Positions 1-10,765 of a stretch of 64,000 nt of DNA are shown piece by piece (the stretch's first letter is position 1; every line of letters begins with the position of its first letter). The notes under the pieces were generated by a model that worked only from the letters and a program-made list of their open reading frames with translations, was not told the origin of the DNA and made no database searches. The stretch spans positions 18,051,001-18,115,000 of the forward strand of contig NC_071615.1 in NCBI RefSeq assembly GCF_014839835.1, written 5' to 3'. A program made the translations under genes and the position numbers. This stretch comes from Dryobates pubescens (taxonomy: Eukaryota; Chordata; Aves; Piciformes; Picidae).

Positions 1-654
1 AGTCCTCCCCGTGCTGCAGGGCTGGCTGTATTTCTGTTTCCTGAGGGGAAGCTGAGCCTGCCGAGCCGGGCACTGCCACGCCTGGAACGGGCAGCTGGCC
101 ACGGCCGGAGCCACGCGTGCCAGCACAGAGCAAACCAACACGGCCCAGGGTGGATCACTGGGGTGGCACAGTGCCAGGGGCAGAGTGTGAGCCACCCACC
201 CCGTGAGCTGGGCATCAGGCCTGGCATCACCATGGGTAAAGGGAGGGCAATGAACGGCTGAGTGCTCTGCAAGCAGGACCTGCTGGCTGGCTGGATGCTG
301 GGGAGAAGTGAAGGACTGAGCAGGGGAGCCTGGGCTGCTTGGGAGGGGAATCTGGGGGACTTTTAGGGGGGCAAGTATGGACTTGGGGAGCCAGGGCTGT
401 CTGGGAGCTGAATCTTGTGGGTTTCCTGGATGAAAAACATAAATGAGGGATCCAGGTGGGGAGGATGGATCAGCTGAGGCACAAAGAAAGCAGCGGGCTG
501 AGGAGCCTGGGGCTGAGAGTTCCGTGTTGGGGCATGAAACTGGGTGAAAACAAGCATGAAACTGGGGAGCCCAGGCTGGCTGGGAGCTGGATCCTGGCGC
601 TTCCCAGCTGCGGAGCCCAGCCGGGCCAGCCGCTGCTCTGTTGGCCGGGGAGAG
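1..654. other. No gene seen; presumed METTL26 intron 1
   Basis: G-rich sequence with loosely repeated phrases (ggagcc-aggctg-ctggga) between about 325 and 600. No exon matching the METTL26 continuation was found on the minus strand. By position it should be METTL26 intron 1 running off the left edge. This is inference from the exon-1 splice donor at 1176. Confidence 0.45.
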
Positions 655-1147
655 AGGTACAGGCGGTGGGAGGGAGCTCAGGCCATGGGGAGGGGTGCAG
701 CCTATGGGGGAAGGGGGGACTCAAACAGTGGGAGGGGTGGGGGCTCAGGCTGTAGGAGGGGAGGGGGACACAGGAAGGTGCTCAGTCCGCGGGAAGGGAG
801 GGGGCGCAGGCCGTGGGGCGGGGTGGAGGCTACGGGAGGGGAGGGGGCTCAGGCCGTGGGAGGGGGGAGGGAGTGCAGTCTGTAGGAGGGGAGGGGGCTC
901 AGGCCGGGAGAGGGGAGGGAGTGCAGCCTGCAGGAGGGGAGGGGGCTCAGGCCGGGAGAGGGGAGGGAGTGCAGCCTGCAGGAGGGGAGGGGGCGCAGGC
1001 CGGGAGAGGGGAGGGAGTGCAGTCTGTAGGAGGGGAGGGGGCTCAGGCCGGGAGAGGGGAGGGAGTGCAGCCTGCAGGAGGGGAGGGGGCTCAGGCCGGG
1101 AGAGGGGAGGGAGTGCAGCCTGCAGGAGGGGAGGGGGCTCAGGCCGT
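655..1147. repeat. 48-bp minisatellite in METTL26 intron 1
   Basis: Six regular copies of a 48-bp unit lie between about 865 and 1147, recognisable by gagtgcag at 871, 919, 967, 1015, 1063 and 1111, with diverged copies back to about 655. On the minus strand, the METTL26 sense strand, each unit is a long pyrimidine tract ending CTGCAG|G or CTACAG|A, that is, a 3' splice-site-like motif. The array ends about 30 bp from the exon-1 donor. Confidence 0.85.
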
Positions 1148-1175
1148 GCACCAGCACGCCCCCGCGACCTGCTCA

Positions 1176-1480
<305 letters not shown>

Positions 1481-1487
1481 AGGAAAC

Positions 1488-1985
1488 AAAACCAACGCCG
1501 AAAACACCCCAACCAATCAACCAACCCCAAAGCCCCAGAACAAGCGCCTCCCCCTGCAAAAAATCCCAACACCCCCCCAAAACCCCCAACCCAAACCACA
1601 AAAAGAACCCCAAACAAAAACCACCAAACAAAAACCAAACCGGGGGAGGGGGGGATCGCAAAACAAAAGAAATGGGGGGAAAAGGGGCAAAAATAACCCG
1701 AAACCGACTACACATAAACCCCCCAAACCAAATCAAAACCAAGCCGAGCCCAACCCCCCCTCCCCCAAACCCACAACATCCAAAAGCACTAAAAAAAACC
1801 CGCCACCAAAACCAACCCCCCCCAACCAACCCCCCCCCCAACGCCAAACCAAACCCAAATCCAAACGAAGCCCAAACCAAAACAGAAACCACAACCATCA
1901 ACAACAACAAAAGAGCCTCGAACCAAGCAAGCAGAACAACGACAACAAAAAGCAAAGCCCCGAAACAAGCACAACAACGACAGGA
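1488..1985. repeat. A/C-only low-complexity tract
   Basis: About 500 bases made almost wholly of A and C on the plus strand (phrases such as ccaaccaaccccaaa and aacaacaac), with very few T and little G. On the minus strand it is a G/T tract lying between the tRNA-Gly gene and the METTL26 start. No regular period was found, so it is a strand-asymmetric simple sequence rather than a minisatellite. Confidence 0.8.
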
Positions 1986-2025
1986 GAGCGGAATGAGTGC
2001 ACCGCACCCCACCACCCCCGGGGGG

Positions 2026-2029
2026 AAAA
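2026..2029 (-). terminator. RNA polymerase III terminator of tRNA-Gly
   Basis: A TTTT run on the minus strand, 12 bases past the 3' end of the tRNA gene and in the usual position for Pol III termination. Confidence 0.7.
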
Positions 2030-2041
2030 GGAAGGCCTCGG

Positions 2042-2112
2042 TGCGCCGCCCGGGAATCGAACCCGGGTCGCAAGAATGGGAATCTTGCATGATACCACTA
2101 CACCAGCGGCGC
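2042..2112 (-). tRNA. tRNA-Gly (anticodon CCC)
   Basis: A 71-base cloverleaf on the minus strand. The acceptor arms GCGCCGC and GCGGCGC pair fully and are followed by discriminator A. The D arm region carries the A box (TGGTGTAGTGGTA). The anticodon loop is ATTCCCATT with CCC as anticodon. The T arm has the B box, GGTTCGATTCC. No intron and no mismatch was seen, so it looks functional, and a TTTT terminator follows at 2029-2026. It reads GGG codons of glycine. It sits between the divergent METTL26 and MCRIP2 genes; from memory, human has a tRNA-Gly-CCC gene in the same interval. Confidence 0.96.
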
Positions 2113-3185
2113 GCTTGCTTCGCGCATCGCCCTGGCGGCCCTCGGCTCCCCACCCACCGCCACGGGGGCTGCCCCCTGCGTTGTTGCTGCTTGCTTTGCA
2201 GTCCACAGGGTTACGGATCGCAGTGACCCCCCCGCAAGGATGCTGCGGGCCCGGGGGGTGATGCTGGTCCCTACCACCCTGTCCCCAGCACCCCCAAGCA
2301 GGAGCGGGTTAAGGTGCACCCGAGGATGGTGCGTGCCAGGAGCGGGCAGCGGGGTCACCCCGTGGTGTGACTCCGGCCCGTGGGGCTGGCAGTGACCCCA
2401 CCCAGCTGCCCCCCACACCCCCCTGCAGGGTGGGCACATGGAAGGGTCCTGATAGAGCCTGAAGACCTGGGGCTCAGAGCTTCCTAGGGGCTGTACCCAC
2501 CAGTGCCCCACAAACCTTTGGCTGGGGAAACTGAGGCACAGCCCCGCCCCGAGGAAGAGCCCTGTGACAAGGCAGGGCGCAGCTATGTGACAAGGCAGCG
2601 GCAGGTCCCCGAGGGTCACAGCTGTGTTTAAGGGCAGTAACAAGAGACACATGCTGCAGGGCTGGGGGGACATTGAGGCTGACAGCTGCAGGTGCCCCCT
2701 GTGAGGTGCCCAGCACCCCGCAGGACCAGGCCCTGCTTTGCAGGATGCTAGGTCGGAGGGGCAGGCACCCCCAGCAGGGCTGTGCCACCATGGCCACATG
2801 GCAGGCTCACACCGCACGGCCAAGGTCACCCACGTGGGGTGGCTCTGGTGCCCCCAGAGCATGCCTGAAGTGTGCCCAGAGCCCTCACTCAGTTTGTCCC
2901 ACGGCCTGTCCTCCAAACCCTGGGTGCCCCCCAGCTGCGGGTGACGCCGCTGGGTGCCCGGGAGCTGTCTGAGGGTCCTGTCCCGGGGCTGCAGGTCCCG
3001 CCACGTGGGGACACCTGGGTGCACTTTCCCTGCTCCAAAGGTCACCACGGTGGCTGGGACGTGGCCGCCCGCCCCAGCTCCATGCCCTGCGGGGCGGCCC
3101 GCGGCTCACGGACAGGGCTCATCAGGCTTGCCCCAGCGCTGTGCCCACGGCGGTGCCACCCGAGCGCCTCCTCGCAGCTCCCTGC
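2113..3185. other. Intergenic, no feature seen
   Basis: GC-rich unique-looking sequence between the tRNA gene and the minisatellite upstream of MCRIP2. Open frames exist on both strands, but none shows a recognisable domain or splice structure. Confidence 0.5.
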
Positions 3186-4880
3186 ATGTCTCCTGCCTGT
3201 GTCCTGCGCGCCCCGGGAGCGACTCCTATGTGTCCCACGGCTGCAGTATCCCCTCTGTCCTGAATGCTGCCGTGTATGTCCCCCGGGTGCATGTGCCACC
3301 TTCTGTCGCGTGACTCCTGTAGCCTACATGCCCTCTGTGTGTGCCCACGTCCCTTTCACCCCTGTGTCCCATCGGTGTCCTGAGCCTTCAGCATGTCCTA
3401 CATGTACCCTCTGCGTCCTGCATGTGTCCCCTGTGTGTTCCCCTATGTGTCCCCTGTGTGCCCCCTGTGTACCCCCTCTGTGTCCCCCACCCTATGTGTG
3501 CCTCTGATGTGCTGCACATTGTCCCCTGTGTCCCCGTGTGCCCCGCGGCTCTCCTGGTGTTCCCTCACATCTCCTACACGTCCTTGATGTGTCCCTTGTG
3601 TGTCTGTGTCCTGTGTCTACTCTGTGTCCCACGCACGTCCCCCGTGTGTCTCCACTGCCCATGTGTGCCCCCAGTGTGCCCCCATGTCCCCTGCATCCCC
3701 CGTGTGCCCCATGCAAGTCTCCTGTGTGTGCCCCCCCAACCCTGTGTACCCCTGAGGTGTCCTGCACCCCATGTGTCTCCACTTCCTATGTGCCCCAAAT
3801 GTGCCCACAATGTCCTGCCTGTGTCCCACGTGTGTCCCCACACCCCGTGTGCATCCCCCTCCTGCGTCCCCATGTTCCCCCCAGTGTGCTCTGCATGTCC
3901 TGTGTCTGCCACATATCCCCTCCACGTGTCCTGCATGTGCCCCCATGTCCCGTGGGGGCACCGCTGTGTCCCTGTGTTCCCCTGATGTGACCCCATGTCC
4001 TCTGTGTCCCAATGTCCTCTGTGTCCCCATGCTCTATGTGTGTCCCTTATGTGCCTCTCCTTCCCACCTGTGTCCCACCTGCATCCCACCTGTGTCCCAC
4101 CTGCATCCCACCTGCATCCACTGTGTGTCCCTACATCCCATCTGTTTCCCCTCTGTGTTCCCTCTGTTTCTCAGGTGTCCCCATGTCCCATGCTCTCCCC
4201 TATGTGTCCCCTGCGTGTCCCCATGTCCCATGCACTCCCCTGTGTCCCCTGCATGTCCCCATGTCCCATGCTCTCCCCTATGTGTCCCCTGCGTGTCCCT
4301 ATGTCCCATGCACTCCCCTGTGTCCCCTGCGTGTCCCCATGTCCCATGCACTCCCCTGTGTCCCCTGCATGTCCCCATGTCCCATGCACTCCCCTATGTG
4401 TCCCCTGCGTGTCCCCATGCCCCATGCTCTCCCGTGTGTCCCCATGTCCCACGTGTTCCTGTCTTGCATGTCCCATGTGTTTCCCTGCTTGTCCCCTGCG
4501 TGTCCCCTGCGTGTCCCCTGCGTGTTCCATGTGCCCCACTCTGTGTCCTGTGCGTGTCCCGCGTGTGTCCCATGTTTTGCTGTGCCCCACGTGTACCTCC
4601 ATGTTCCTCTACGTGTCTCCATGTCCCCTGTGCTCCTCGCTGTGCCCTGCGTGTCCCCACGTCCCATGTGTTCCTGTGTCCTGCGCGTCCCACGCGTTTC
4701 CCTGTGTCCTCTGCGTGTCCCGTACACCCCAGCCTGTGGCGTGCATGTGTCTTGCGTGTGTCCCCACGTCCCACGTGTTTCGCTGTGCCCCACGTGTCTC
4801 CCCGTGTTCCTCTACGTCTCCCCACGTCCCTCTGTGCCCCGCGTGGGTCCCCACCTCCCGTGCGTTCCCCTATGTGTCCC
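3186..4880. repeat. TGTCCCC-rich minisatellite upstream of MCRIP2
   Basis: About 1.7 kb built from variants of tgtcccc(c/a)tgt, with more regular blocks at about 4160-4420 (phrases gtccccatgtcccatgc and actcccctgtgtcccctg alternating every 36-45 bp). On the plus strand it is C/T-rich with regular TG steps. It produces long open frames on both strands that are Cys/Pro/Val- or Gly/Thr-rich and have no codon logic, so it is treated as non-coding. Confidence 0.85.
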
Positions 4881-5095
4881 GCCGGGGCCCCGCGGCGCGG
4901 CCCCGCGGCCGTGTCCCGTCCCCCGCAGCCCCCACATGTGCTCGCCGCCGCGGTCCCTTTAAGGCGGCCGGGGGCGTGCCAGGCCCGGCCCGGCCCGGCC
5001 CGGCTCTTTAACTGCCCTGCGAGAGGGGCGCGCCGCACTTCGGGCAGGGGCGGCGGGGCCGTGGCGCGCCCGGGGCCGGTCCCGGTGCCGCAGGG
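4881..5095 (+). promoter_or_regulatory. MCRIP2: MCRIP2 CpG-island promoter and 5' UTR
   Basis: Very CpG-rich sequence before the MCRIP2 ATG, with a run of cggcc/cggcccgg repeats at about 4981-5003 (GC-box-like) and two short TTTAA patches (about 4959 and 5007). The CpG island continues through exons 1-2 to about 5950. No clear TATA/Inr pair could be assigned, so the start site is unknown. Confidence 0.5.
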
Positions 5096-5147
5096 ATGTA
5101 CACGCTGACGCGGGGCCCCAGCAAGCTGGCCACGCAGCGCCGCACAG
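5096..5147 (+). CDS. MCRIP2: MCRIP2 exon 1
   Basis: Starts at ATG ([17 protein letters not shown]) and ends ACAG|GTACCG in phase 1. Confidence 0.93.
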
Positions 5148-8100
5148 GTACCGGGCAGCGGGAGGGGTGCGGGCTGGGGAGAGGACCGGGGTGGTTGTTG
5201 GAGGGAGACTGGGACAGCAGGCACCGGCCCGTTCCGCTCCCCGCTCCCGGGGCCGTCCTGACGCCGCTCCCCCCTCCCCCCGCAGGTCCGACGCAGCAGG
5301 CGGTGGAGAGCAGCAAACTGGGCGAGCTGCGGGGCCGGCTGCAGCCCGGTGCTTGGCCCCCCGCCAGGTGAGCCCCGCGCCGCCCGCCGTGACCTTGGGG
5401 AAAGGTTACCGGGGCGGCCGGGCCGCGCTGCCGGGGGAGGGGCCCTCGGGGGGAGCGGGGGAGTGACCGGGAAGCGCCGCTCGGTGCCCGCAGGCCGGGC
5501 AGTGTCGGGGCGGGGGGTGCCGTCCTGCTGGTGCCCGCCCGCGTCCCACCGGGACCGTGTCCCCGTGCTGCAGCGCGGGCGGCGGGACGCGCCGGAGCGG
5601 CTGCGTCCCACCCCCGGAGGGGCGGTTCGGGCAGAGGTTGCTTCGTAACAGCGCCGGGGGACGGGAGCTGGGAGCGGGCAAGGTGCAGGGGGCTGGCTTC
5701 CCCCGCTCGGGAGGCGGCTGGGGCATGCCCCGCGGTCCGGAGGGTCCCCGCTGCAAGGGCCCCGCTGGTACCGGCACAGACGGAGCCAGGTCAAGGGCCC
5801 CGCTGCCCCAGGCGCCGCTGGTGCCGGCAGGACCGGTGCGAGGCCAGGGGCTCCGCTGCCCTGAAGGGTCCAGCAGCCCCCGGGGTTCCGCGGCCGGTGC
5901 CGGGGAGAGCCCGGACCAGGACGAGCAGGGATTGTGCAACGTCCCCCAGCCAGCCCCGGGGGAGGCACCGATTGCACAAACCCGTTACCGAACCGGCGCC
6001 GAGCCCCTAGTGTGCGACCGGGTAGGGCCCAGCCTGCGGCCCCGGCCCCCTCGAGCTGACCCGCGGCAGGGGCTGGGGGGTGTCCCTTGTCCCTAAAGCT
6101 AGGAGGGGTAGCGTTTGGGTACAACTGCCCGATGCCAGCAGAGCTAAGAGGGGCTGCTGGGCAGCCGCGGGAGGGGGCTCGGGCGGCTGCAGGGGTGATG
6201 GTAGCTTCTCTCGAGGAGGTCCTTTCTCGGCCGGAGAGTTGAGGGCAAACCCAGCCTGGCACAGTTGGCAGCTTCCCTCCGTGGGGTGCCTGCAGCTCTG
6301 TCCATCCCCTTCATCTTCCAGAGATGGGTGAGAAAAGCCTCCCCTCCAGTCCCCCCTCCAGCTCCCCTCCTTCCTGGGATCTCTATCTGCTGTGGCTGCC
6401 ACCACATTGCCACCTTCAGGGCCCGCTGCTGCCCTACCTGCTGACCCCCAGCCCTGTGGGGTTCGGGGTGTGCTCCCCAGGCCCTGCCTGCAGGGAGGTG
6501 CAGGCAAGAGGCTGCCTGCTCAGTCCTGCCTGCTCCCTAAACCATAACCCATCTGCGTTCCTTAACCCATCTGCGTTCCTGGGGCCCCTTAGACTTTGTC
6601 CCCTGAGAAGCGTGGCTGTGGCAGAGCTGTCCTGCCCTGAAGCTGGGCAGAGAAGCCAAAATGCTGGAGTTTGGCATCAGAGGTGCCCCCAGCTCTCTCA
6701 GAGGTGCCCCCAGCTCTCTCAGCCTTTCCCTTTGCTCTGCCTGCTTGTGCTGCTCCCGAGCTGAGGCTGGCTTCAAGTGCCCTGCTCCCAGGAGGGGATC
6801 CCGGCTCTGAGGAAGCCTGGTGTGCTCCCAGATGCAGTTGTGTCCCAGTCCAGGGAGGCCTTGGGGGTGTGCTGGGGGGTGGGGAACGCCTGGGTGCTTG
6901 GCCTGCGGAGGGTGCCAGCCCCTGCCCAGTGCCCAGCTGGCTTTCCCACCCCTTCCCTGACCTGCCAGCAACTTCAGGGACAGACTTTATTGTAAGGACT
7001 CTCTTTGGGGCTGGAGGATGGCTGGGAGCTGGGCAGCTCCTGCTTTTCCCTGGGGAGCATGCACCTCTCCCCCTGCAGGACCCCCTGCCCTTGTGTGACC
7101 TGGCTCCTTCGTGGTGCCCTCCCTCGGGGGCGGGAGCTGTGCCCCCGGCCCGGCTGGGGCTGCGGGTGGGTGTGCGCGCCGCGGGCAGCAGGGCAGCCCC
7201 CGTGCTGGCTCCAGGCTGTGGTGGGCAGAGCCGGCTGCCCCCTCCCCTCACCCCCACCTTGCTTCCCTGGCCAGCCCAGCCCAGAAGCTGGTCTTCAACA
7301 GAGTGAACGGCAAGAGGCCGCAGGTGCTGCTGCCGCAGGTCTCTGCCCCCGAGGAGTGCTACACCCTGGCCCACGAGGAGAACGTCCGCTTCATCTATGA
7401 GGGTGAGGGCAGGGCACCCCCCCCGGGCAGGGCACCCCCAAGGCAGGCACCTGCTTGCTTGCCACATCCTAGGGGGGAGGCTGGAACACGTGGGGCCCCC
7501 TCTGGGACCGCCGCATCCTGCCGGGGCCCTTCGGTGGCAGGGATGGGGTCCCCGGGCCGGCTGGTTCCCTCCTTTGCACCACCACCTGCTCCTCTCCCGC
7601 AGCCTTCCTGGGCTGGGAAGGTGCCCTCCCAAAGCCACCCACTGCCTGTTTGTGCCCCCTCCCCAGCCTGGCAGCAGGTAGAGCAGCAGCTGGATGGCAG
7701 CCGGAGCGGGGAGAGCGCCTGTGGGCCTGTGCAGTACGTGGAGAAAAACCCCAACCCCGGCCTGAAAAGTAAGTGGGGAGCAGTCAGGGCTGCAGTGAGT
7801 TGGGCTGGGCTCAGCTGGGCACCTGAGCAGGGCTGCAGGGGGGAGGAGGAGCAGCAGCATTCCAGTGCTGGATGGGCCAGAAGGGTTGGGTTGTGTCTGA
7901 GGCTGCTCAGGGGGTGCTGGGGGGCAGCTGGCTCCTGGCAGTGTGGTGGGGATGGGGCTGCTGAAGGAGCCCTGGCAGGCAGGACAGCTTGGTGGCTCCT
8001 GCAGCCACCGAGGGGGGGTCAGCATCCCAGCTCCTGCCACGGGGACCTCCCTGGCCCCAGGCCGAGCAGGCCCAGGCCAGAGTGCAGCAGGGCTGGGGAA

Positions 8101-8811
8101 AAGGCTTCTCAGCAGCTGGAGCAAGGGCTGCGAGCACAGCCTGGGGGGGGTCCTGCAGCAGCTGAGAGAGCCCCAGAGAACAGCCAGGCCCCTGTGAGCC
8201 CTTCTGGGGACGGGGTTGGGCTTAGGGGACACTGCTGGAATGGGCAAGAAGCGTGGCACAGTGCCTGGAGACACTGCCAGGCTCAGGGGGTGGGTGAGAG
8301 GTGTGCCAGGGGGGTGCTGCCAGGCTCAGGGGGTGGGTGAGAGGTGTCCCAGGGCGCCAGGGGGGTGCTGCCAGGCTCAGGGGGTGGGTGAGAGGTGTCC
8401 CAGGGCGCCAGGGGGGTGCTGCCAGGCTCAGAGGGTGGGTGAGAGGTGTCCCAGGGCGCCAGGGGGGTGCTGCCAGGCACAGGGGGTGGGTGAGAGGTGT
8501 CCCAGGGCGCCAGGGGGGTGCTGCCAGGCTGAAGGGGTGGGTGAGAGGTGTCCCAGGGCGCCAGGGGGGTGCTGCCAGGCTCAGAGGGTGGGTGAGAGGT
8601 GTCCCAGGGCGTCAGGGGGGTGCTGCCAGGCTGAAGGGGTGGGTGAGAGGTGGGGGTGACCGATGGTGTGGCTCAGGGGGGGCTCTTGGCTGGTTCTCCA
8701 GCTGCCCTGCGAGGTTCTCCTCTCTCCCTGCCCTCTCTTTCAGACTTTGTTCCCATTGACCTGGACGAGTGGTGGGGACAGCAGTTCCTGGCCAACATCC
8801 AGAACTCCTAA
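5096..8811 (+). CDS. MCRIP2: MCRIP2 gene span (5 coding exons, complete)
   Basis: MCRIP2 (FAM195A) is a small, largely disordered protein of the MCRIP family. Family knowledge: it associates with the RNA helicase DDX6 and localises to stress granules, and its paralogue MCRIP1 is an ERK-regulated CtBP-binding factor. The five exons join in frame to 143 codons plus TAA. The N-terminus [20 protein letters not shown] matches human MYTITKGPSKLVAQRRTGPT. The core [10 protein letters not shown] and AHEENVRF, the segment [11 protein letters not shown], and the C-terminal [19 protein letters not shown] are all strongly conserved. The middle is shorter than in human (about 160 aa). All introns are GT-AG. 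The ATG lies in a CpG island with a purine at -3, and a poly(A) signal follows 375 bp after the stop. A 51-bp minisatellite fills much of intron 4. No defect was seen. Confidence 0.95.
5286..5367 (+). CDS. MCRIP2: MCRIP2 exon 2
   Basis: Acceptor CCCCGCAG|GTCCG; encodes [18 protein letters not shown] and a Pro-rich end; donor CAG|GTGAGC in phase 2. The conserved GPTQQ junction with exon 1 fixes the frame. Confidence 0.92.
7275..7402 (+). CDS. MCRIP2: MCRIP2 exon 3
   Basis: Encodes [14 protein letters not shown] and [14 protein letters not shown], the most conserved MCRIP2 block. Of the nearby AGs, only the one ending at 7274 keeps the frame from exon 2. Donor GAGG|GTGAGG, phase 1. Confidence 0.92.
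7667..7768 (+). CDS. MCRIP2: MCRIP2 exon 4
   Basis: Acceptor CCCCAG|CCTGG restores [11 protein letters not shown]. The exon continues to [14 protein letters not shown] and ends A|GTAAGT in phase 1. Confidence 0.93.
8275..8655. repeat. 51-bp minisatellite in MCRIP2 intron 4
   Basis: About 7-8 copies of a 51-bp unit (aggtgtcccagggcgccagg followed by a G-rich half and gggtgggtgag). Copies differ by one to three bases. It ends about 90 bp before exon 5. Each unit contains the donor-like string GGGTGAGAG in the sense direction. Confidence 0.9.
8744..8811 (+). CDS. MCRIP2: MCRIP2 exon 5 with stop
   Basis: Acceptor CTTTCAG|ACTTTG. Encodes [20 protein letters not shown] and ends NS-TAA at 8809-8811, one of the most conserved parts of the family. 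Confidence 0.94.
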
Positions 8812-9185
8812 GAGGGAAGGGAAGGGAAGGGAAGGCGTTTGGCTTCGGCCGGAGGAGGAAGCGAGGCTGGGATGGGAGCTCCGCTCCGCTCCGCAGCCCG
8901 GACTCGGGGGTGGCGTTCCTGGAGCCGCCTGCCGGAGAGGTGACTGAAACGAAGTGACCCTGAGCCGCCTGCCCGGCCGGGCCGGCCCAGGGCCCCCCAG
9001 CCCTGCCCGCCGGGGAGGAGCAGCGGCTGGCCCCGGCCAGCATTCCCCAAGTGCCAGTTCCGGGCTGCGGCGGCCCCCGGGGACGCTGCGGTGCCGCGCC
9101 GGGGGCCAGGGAGCCCACCCCCCCCTGCCCCGCGGCCGTGCCCGTGGGGAGAGGGCCCCGGGGTGCCCTGGCAGCACCCCCAGAC

Positions 9186-9191
9186 AATAAA
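9186..9191 (+). terminator. MCRIP2: MCRIP2 poly(A) signal AATAAA
   Basis: The only canonical plus-strand AATAAA soon after the MCRIP2 stop, 375 bases downstream. This suits a short 3' UTR. Confidence 0.75.
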
Positions 9192-9296
9192 GAGCTGAAA
9201 CTGCCTGTGGAGAAGACCCTGCGGGACGGGGAAGAAGCCTGCAGGAGCTGCAGCCTCGAGCCCTGGGGTGCTGATGCCCCTGGCAGAGCCCTGGTG

Positions 9297-9830
9297 CCTG
9301 TGGGTGCCATGCCCCCAGGGGGCAAAGGCCTTGGAACATCTCTCCCTGTCTTCCTTGGAGCTGCATCCTTGCCCCAGCTCTGGGGGTGCCATCCCCTGGG
9401 GGGCAAAGGCCTTGGAACATCTCTCCCTGTCTTCCTTGGAGCTGCTTCCTTGCCCCAGCTCCGTGGGTGCCATCCCCTGGGGGGCAAAGGCCTTGGAACA
9501 TCTCTCCCTGTCTTCCTTGGAGCTGCATCCTTGCCCCAGCTCTGGGGGTGCCATCCCCTGGGGGGCAAAGGCCTTGGAACATCTCTCCCTGTCTTCCTGG
9601 CAGCTGCTTCCTTGCCCCAGTGCTGCCCCAGCTCCATGGGTGCCATCCCCCGGGGGGCAAAGGCCTTGGAACATCTCTCCTCATCTTCCTTGGAGCTGCT
9701 TCCATGCCCCAGTGGTGCCCCAGCTCCGTGGGTGCCATCCCCCAGGGGGCAAAGGCCTTGGAACAGCTCTCCTCATCTTCCTGGCAGCTGCTTCCTTGCC
9801 CCAGTGGTGCCCCAGCTCCGTGGCTCAGCC
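9297..9830. repeat. 80-91-bp minisatellite, ~6-7 copies
   Basis: Units begin gggtgccat (about 9302, 9384, 9464, 9545, 9638, 9729) and share ggggcaaaggccttggaaca. The later copies carry an 11-bp enlargement (agtgctgcccc type). It starts about 110 bp after the MCRIP2 poly(A) signal. Confidence 0.88.
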
Positions 9831-10765
9831 AGGGGCTGTGCTTGCCTTGGGGGTGTGTTTGTGATGGGGGTGGGGGCTGAGCATGCTGGCAGTGCTCCAG
9901 GGCCAGGCTCTGCAGGGTGGTGGAGGGGCAGAGCAGCAGGCAGGAGGGTGCCAGGGCCAGCCCCTTGGCACTGCTCTGACAGCTCTCTGGTCAGAGCTCG
10001 GGCATTCCTCTTTGAGCCTCTAGGTCCTCTTGCCCTCTAGCTCTGGGGGTGCAGGGGGGAGAGCCTGAGGGAGGAGGGCTGTGGTGGATGGGAGGAGGAT
10101 CTCCACCTCTGCTCTGGGGGGCAGCTGGCACAGCACAATTCCTCAGCCCCTGGGGCCCTTGGGGCCGGGCTGAGGTTTTGGAGGACAAGCTCCTTGCCTC
10201 AAGGCAGAGAGCAGGAGGCCTGGGCAGCCCAGGGCCAGCAGGGCTGGAGCTGCTCTCTGCCTCCCGAGGAAGCCAGGCAAACACCCACGGGGAAAAAACT
10301 TTCTCTTTATTAGCCCTCTGCCGGCAGCCAGGGGAGAGGAGGAGCAGCAGCAGCAGCTGCCTGGCACCCCCGGGGCAGCTGCCAGGCCTGGGCACCGCCG
10401 CGGGGCAGGCCGGAAGGTTGCCACACCAGCAGCCCTGGCATTGCCAACACAACCCCCCCCCGGCTGAGCTGCAGCAGCAGTGCCCATCCTCTGGGCACTC
10501 CTGGGCCTGCTGGGCACTGGGGCAGCTGCCAGGGAGGCAGCAGCTGCCAGGGAGGCAGCAGCCCCCTGCCCAGCTGGCACCTCCTGCCTCTGGCAGGGGA
10601 GGGTGGCTGCAGCACCTTCTGCCCCAGAGGTTGCTTCACTGAGGCAGAGCTTTGCCCAGGAGGAGCCCAGGGCTGGTGCCAGGAGGTGCCATCCTTGCCA
10701 ATGACTCCTGCCCCCTGCTCTGCCACAGAAGGCTGTGGTGGGTAGCACTGGCTCTGTGCCACCTG
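9831..10765. other. Intergenic, no gene recognised
   Basis: GC-rich sequence with poly-Ser/Gln-like simple runs (gaggagcagcagcagcagc near 10340; cagcagctgccagggagg duplicated at 10530-10560). No exon with family resemblance was found. Confidence 0.5.
10306..10311 (-). terminator. Orphan minus-strand AATAAA
   Basis: Canonical AATAAA on the minus strand. It is the first exact one met downstream of the ABCA3 stop codon (14371), about 4 kb away and beyond two minisatellites. It could be a distal ABCA3 poly(A) site or belong to an unknown transcript; ABCA3 more likely uses a nearer, non-canonical signal. Confidence 0.25.

Noticed and set aside
3771-5108. Cys/Pro/Val-rich frames (up to 445 residues) reaching the MCRIP2 start
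   Set aside because: They come from the TGTCCCC minisatellite upstream of MCRIP2; the MCRIP2 N-terminus is fixed by the conserved ATG at 5096.
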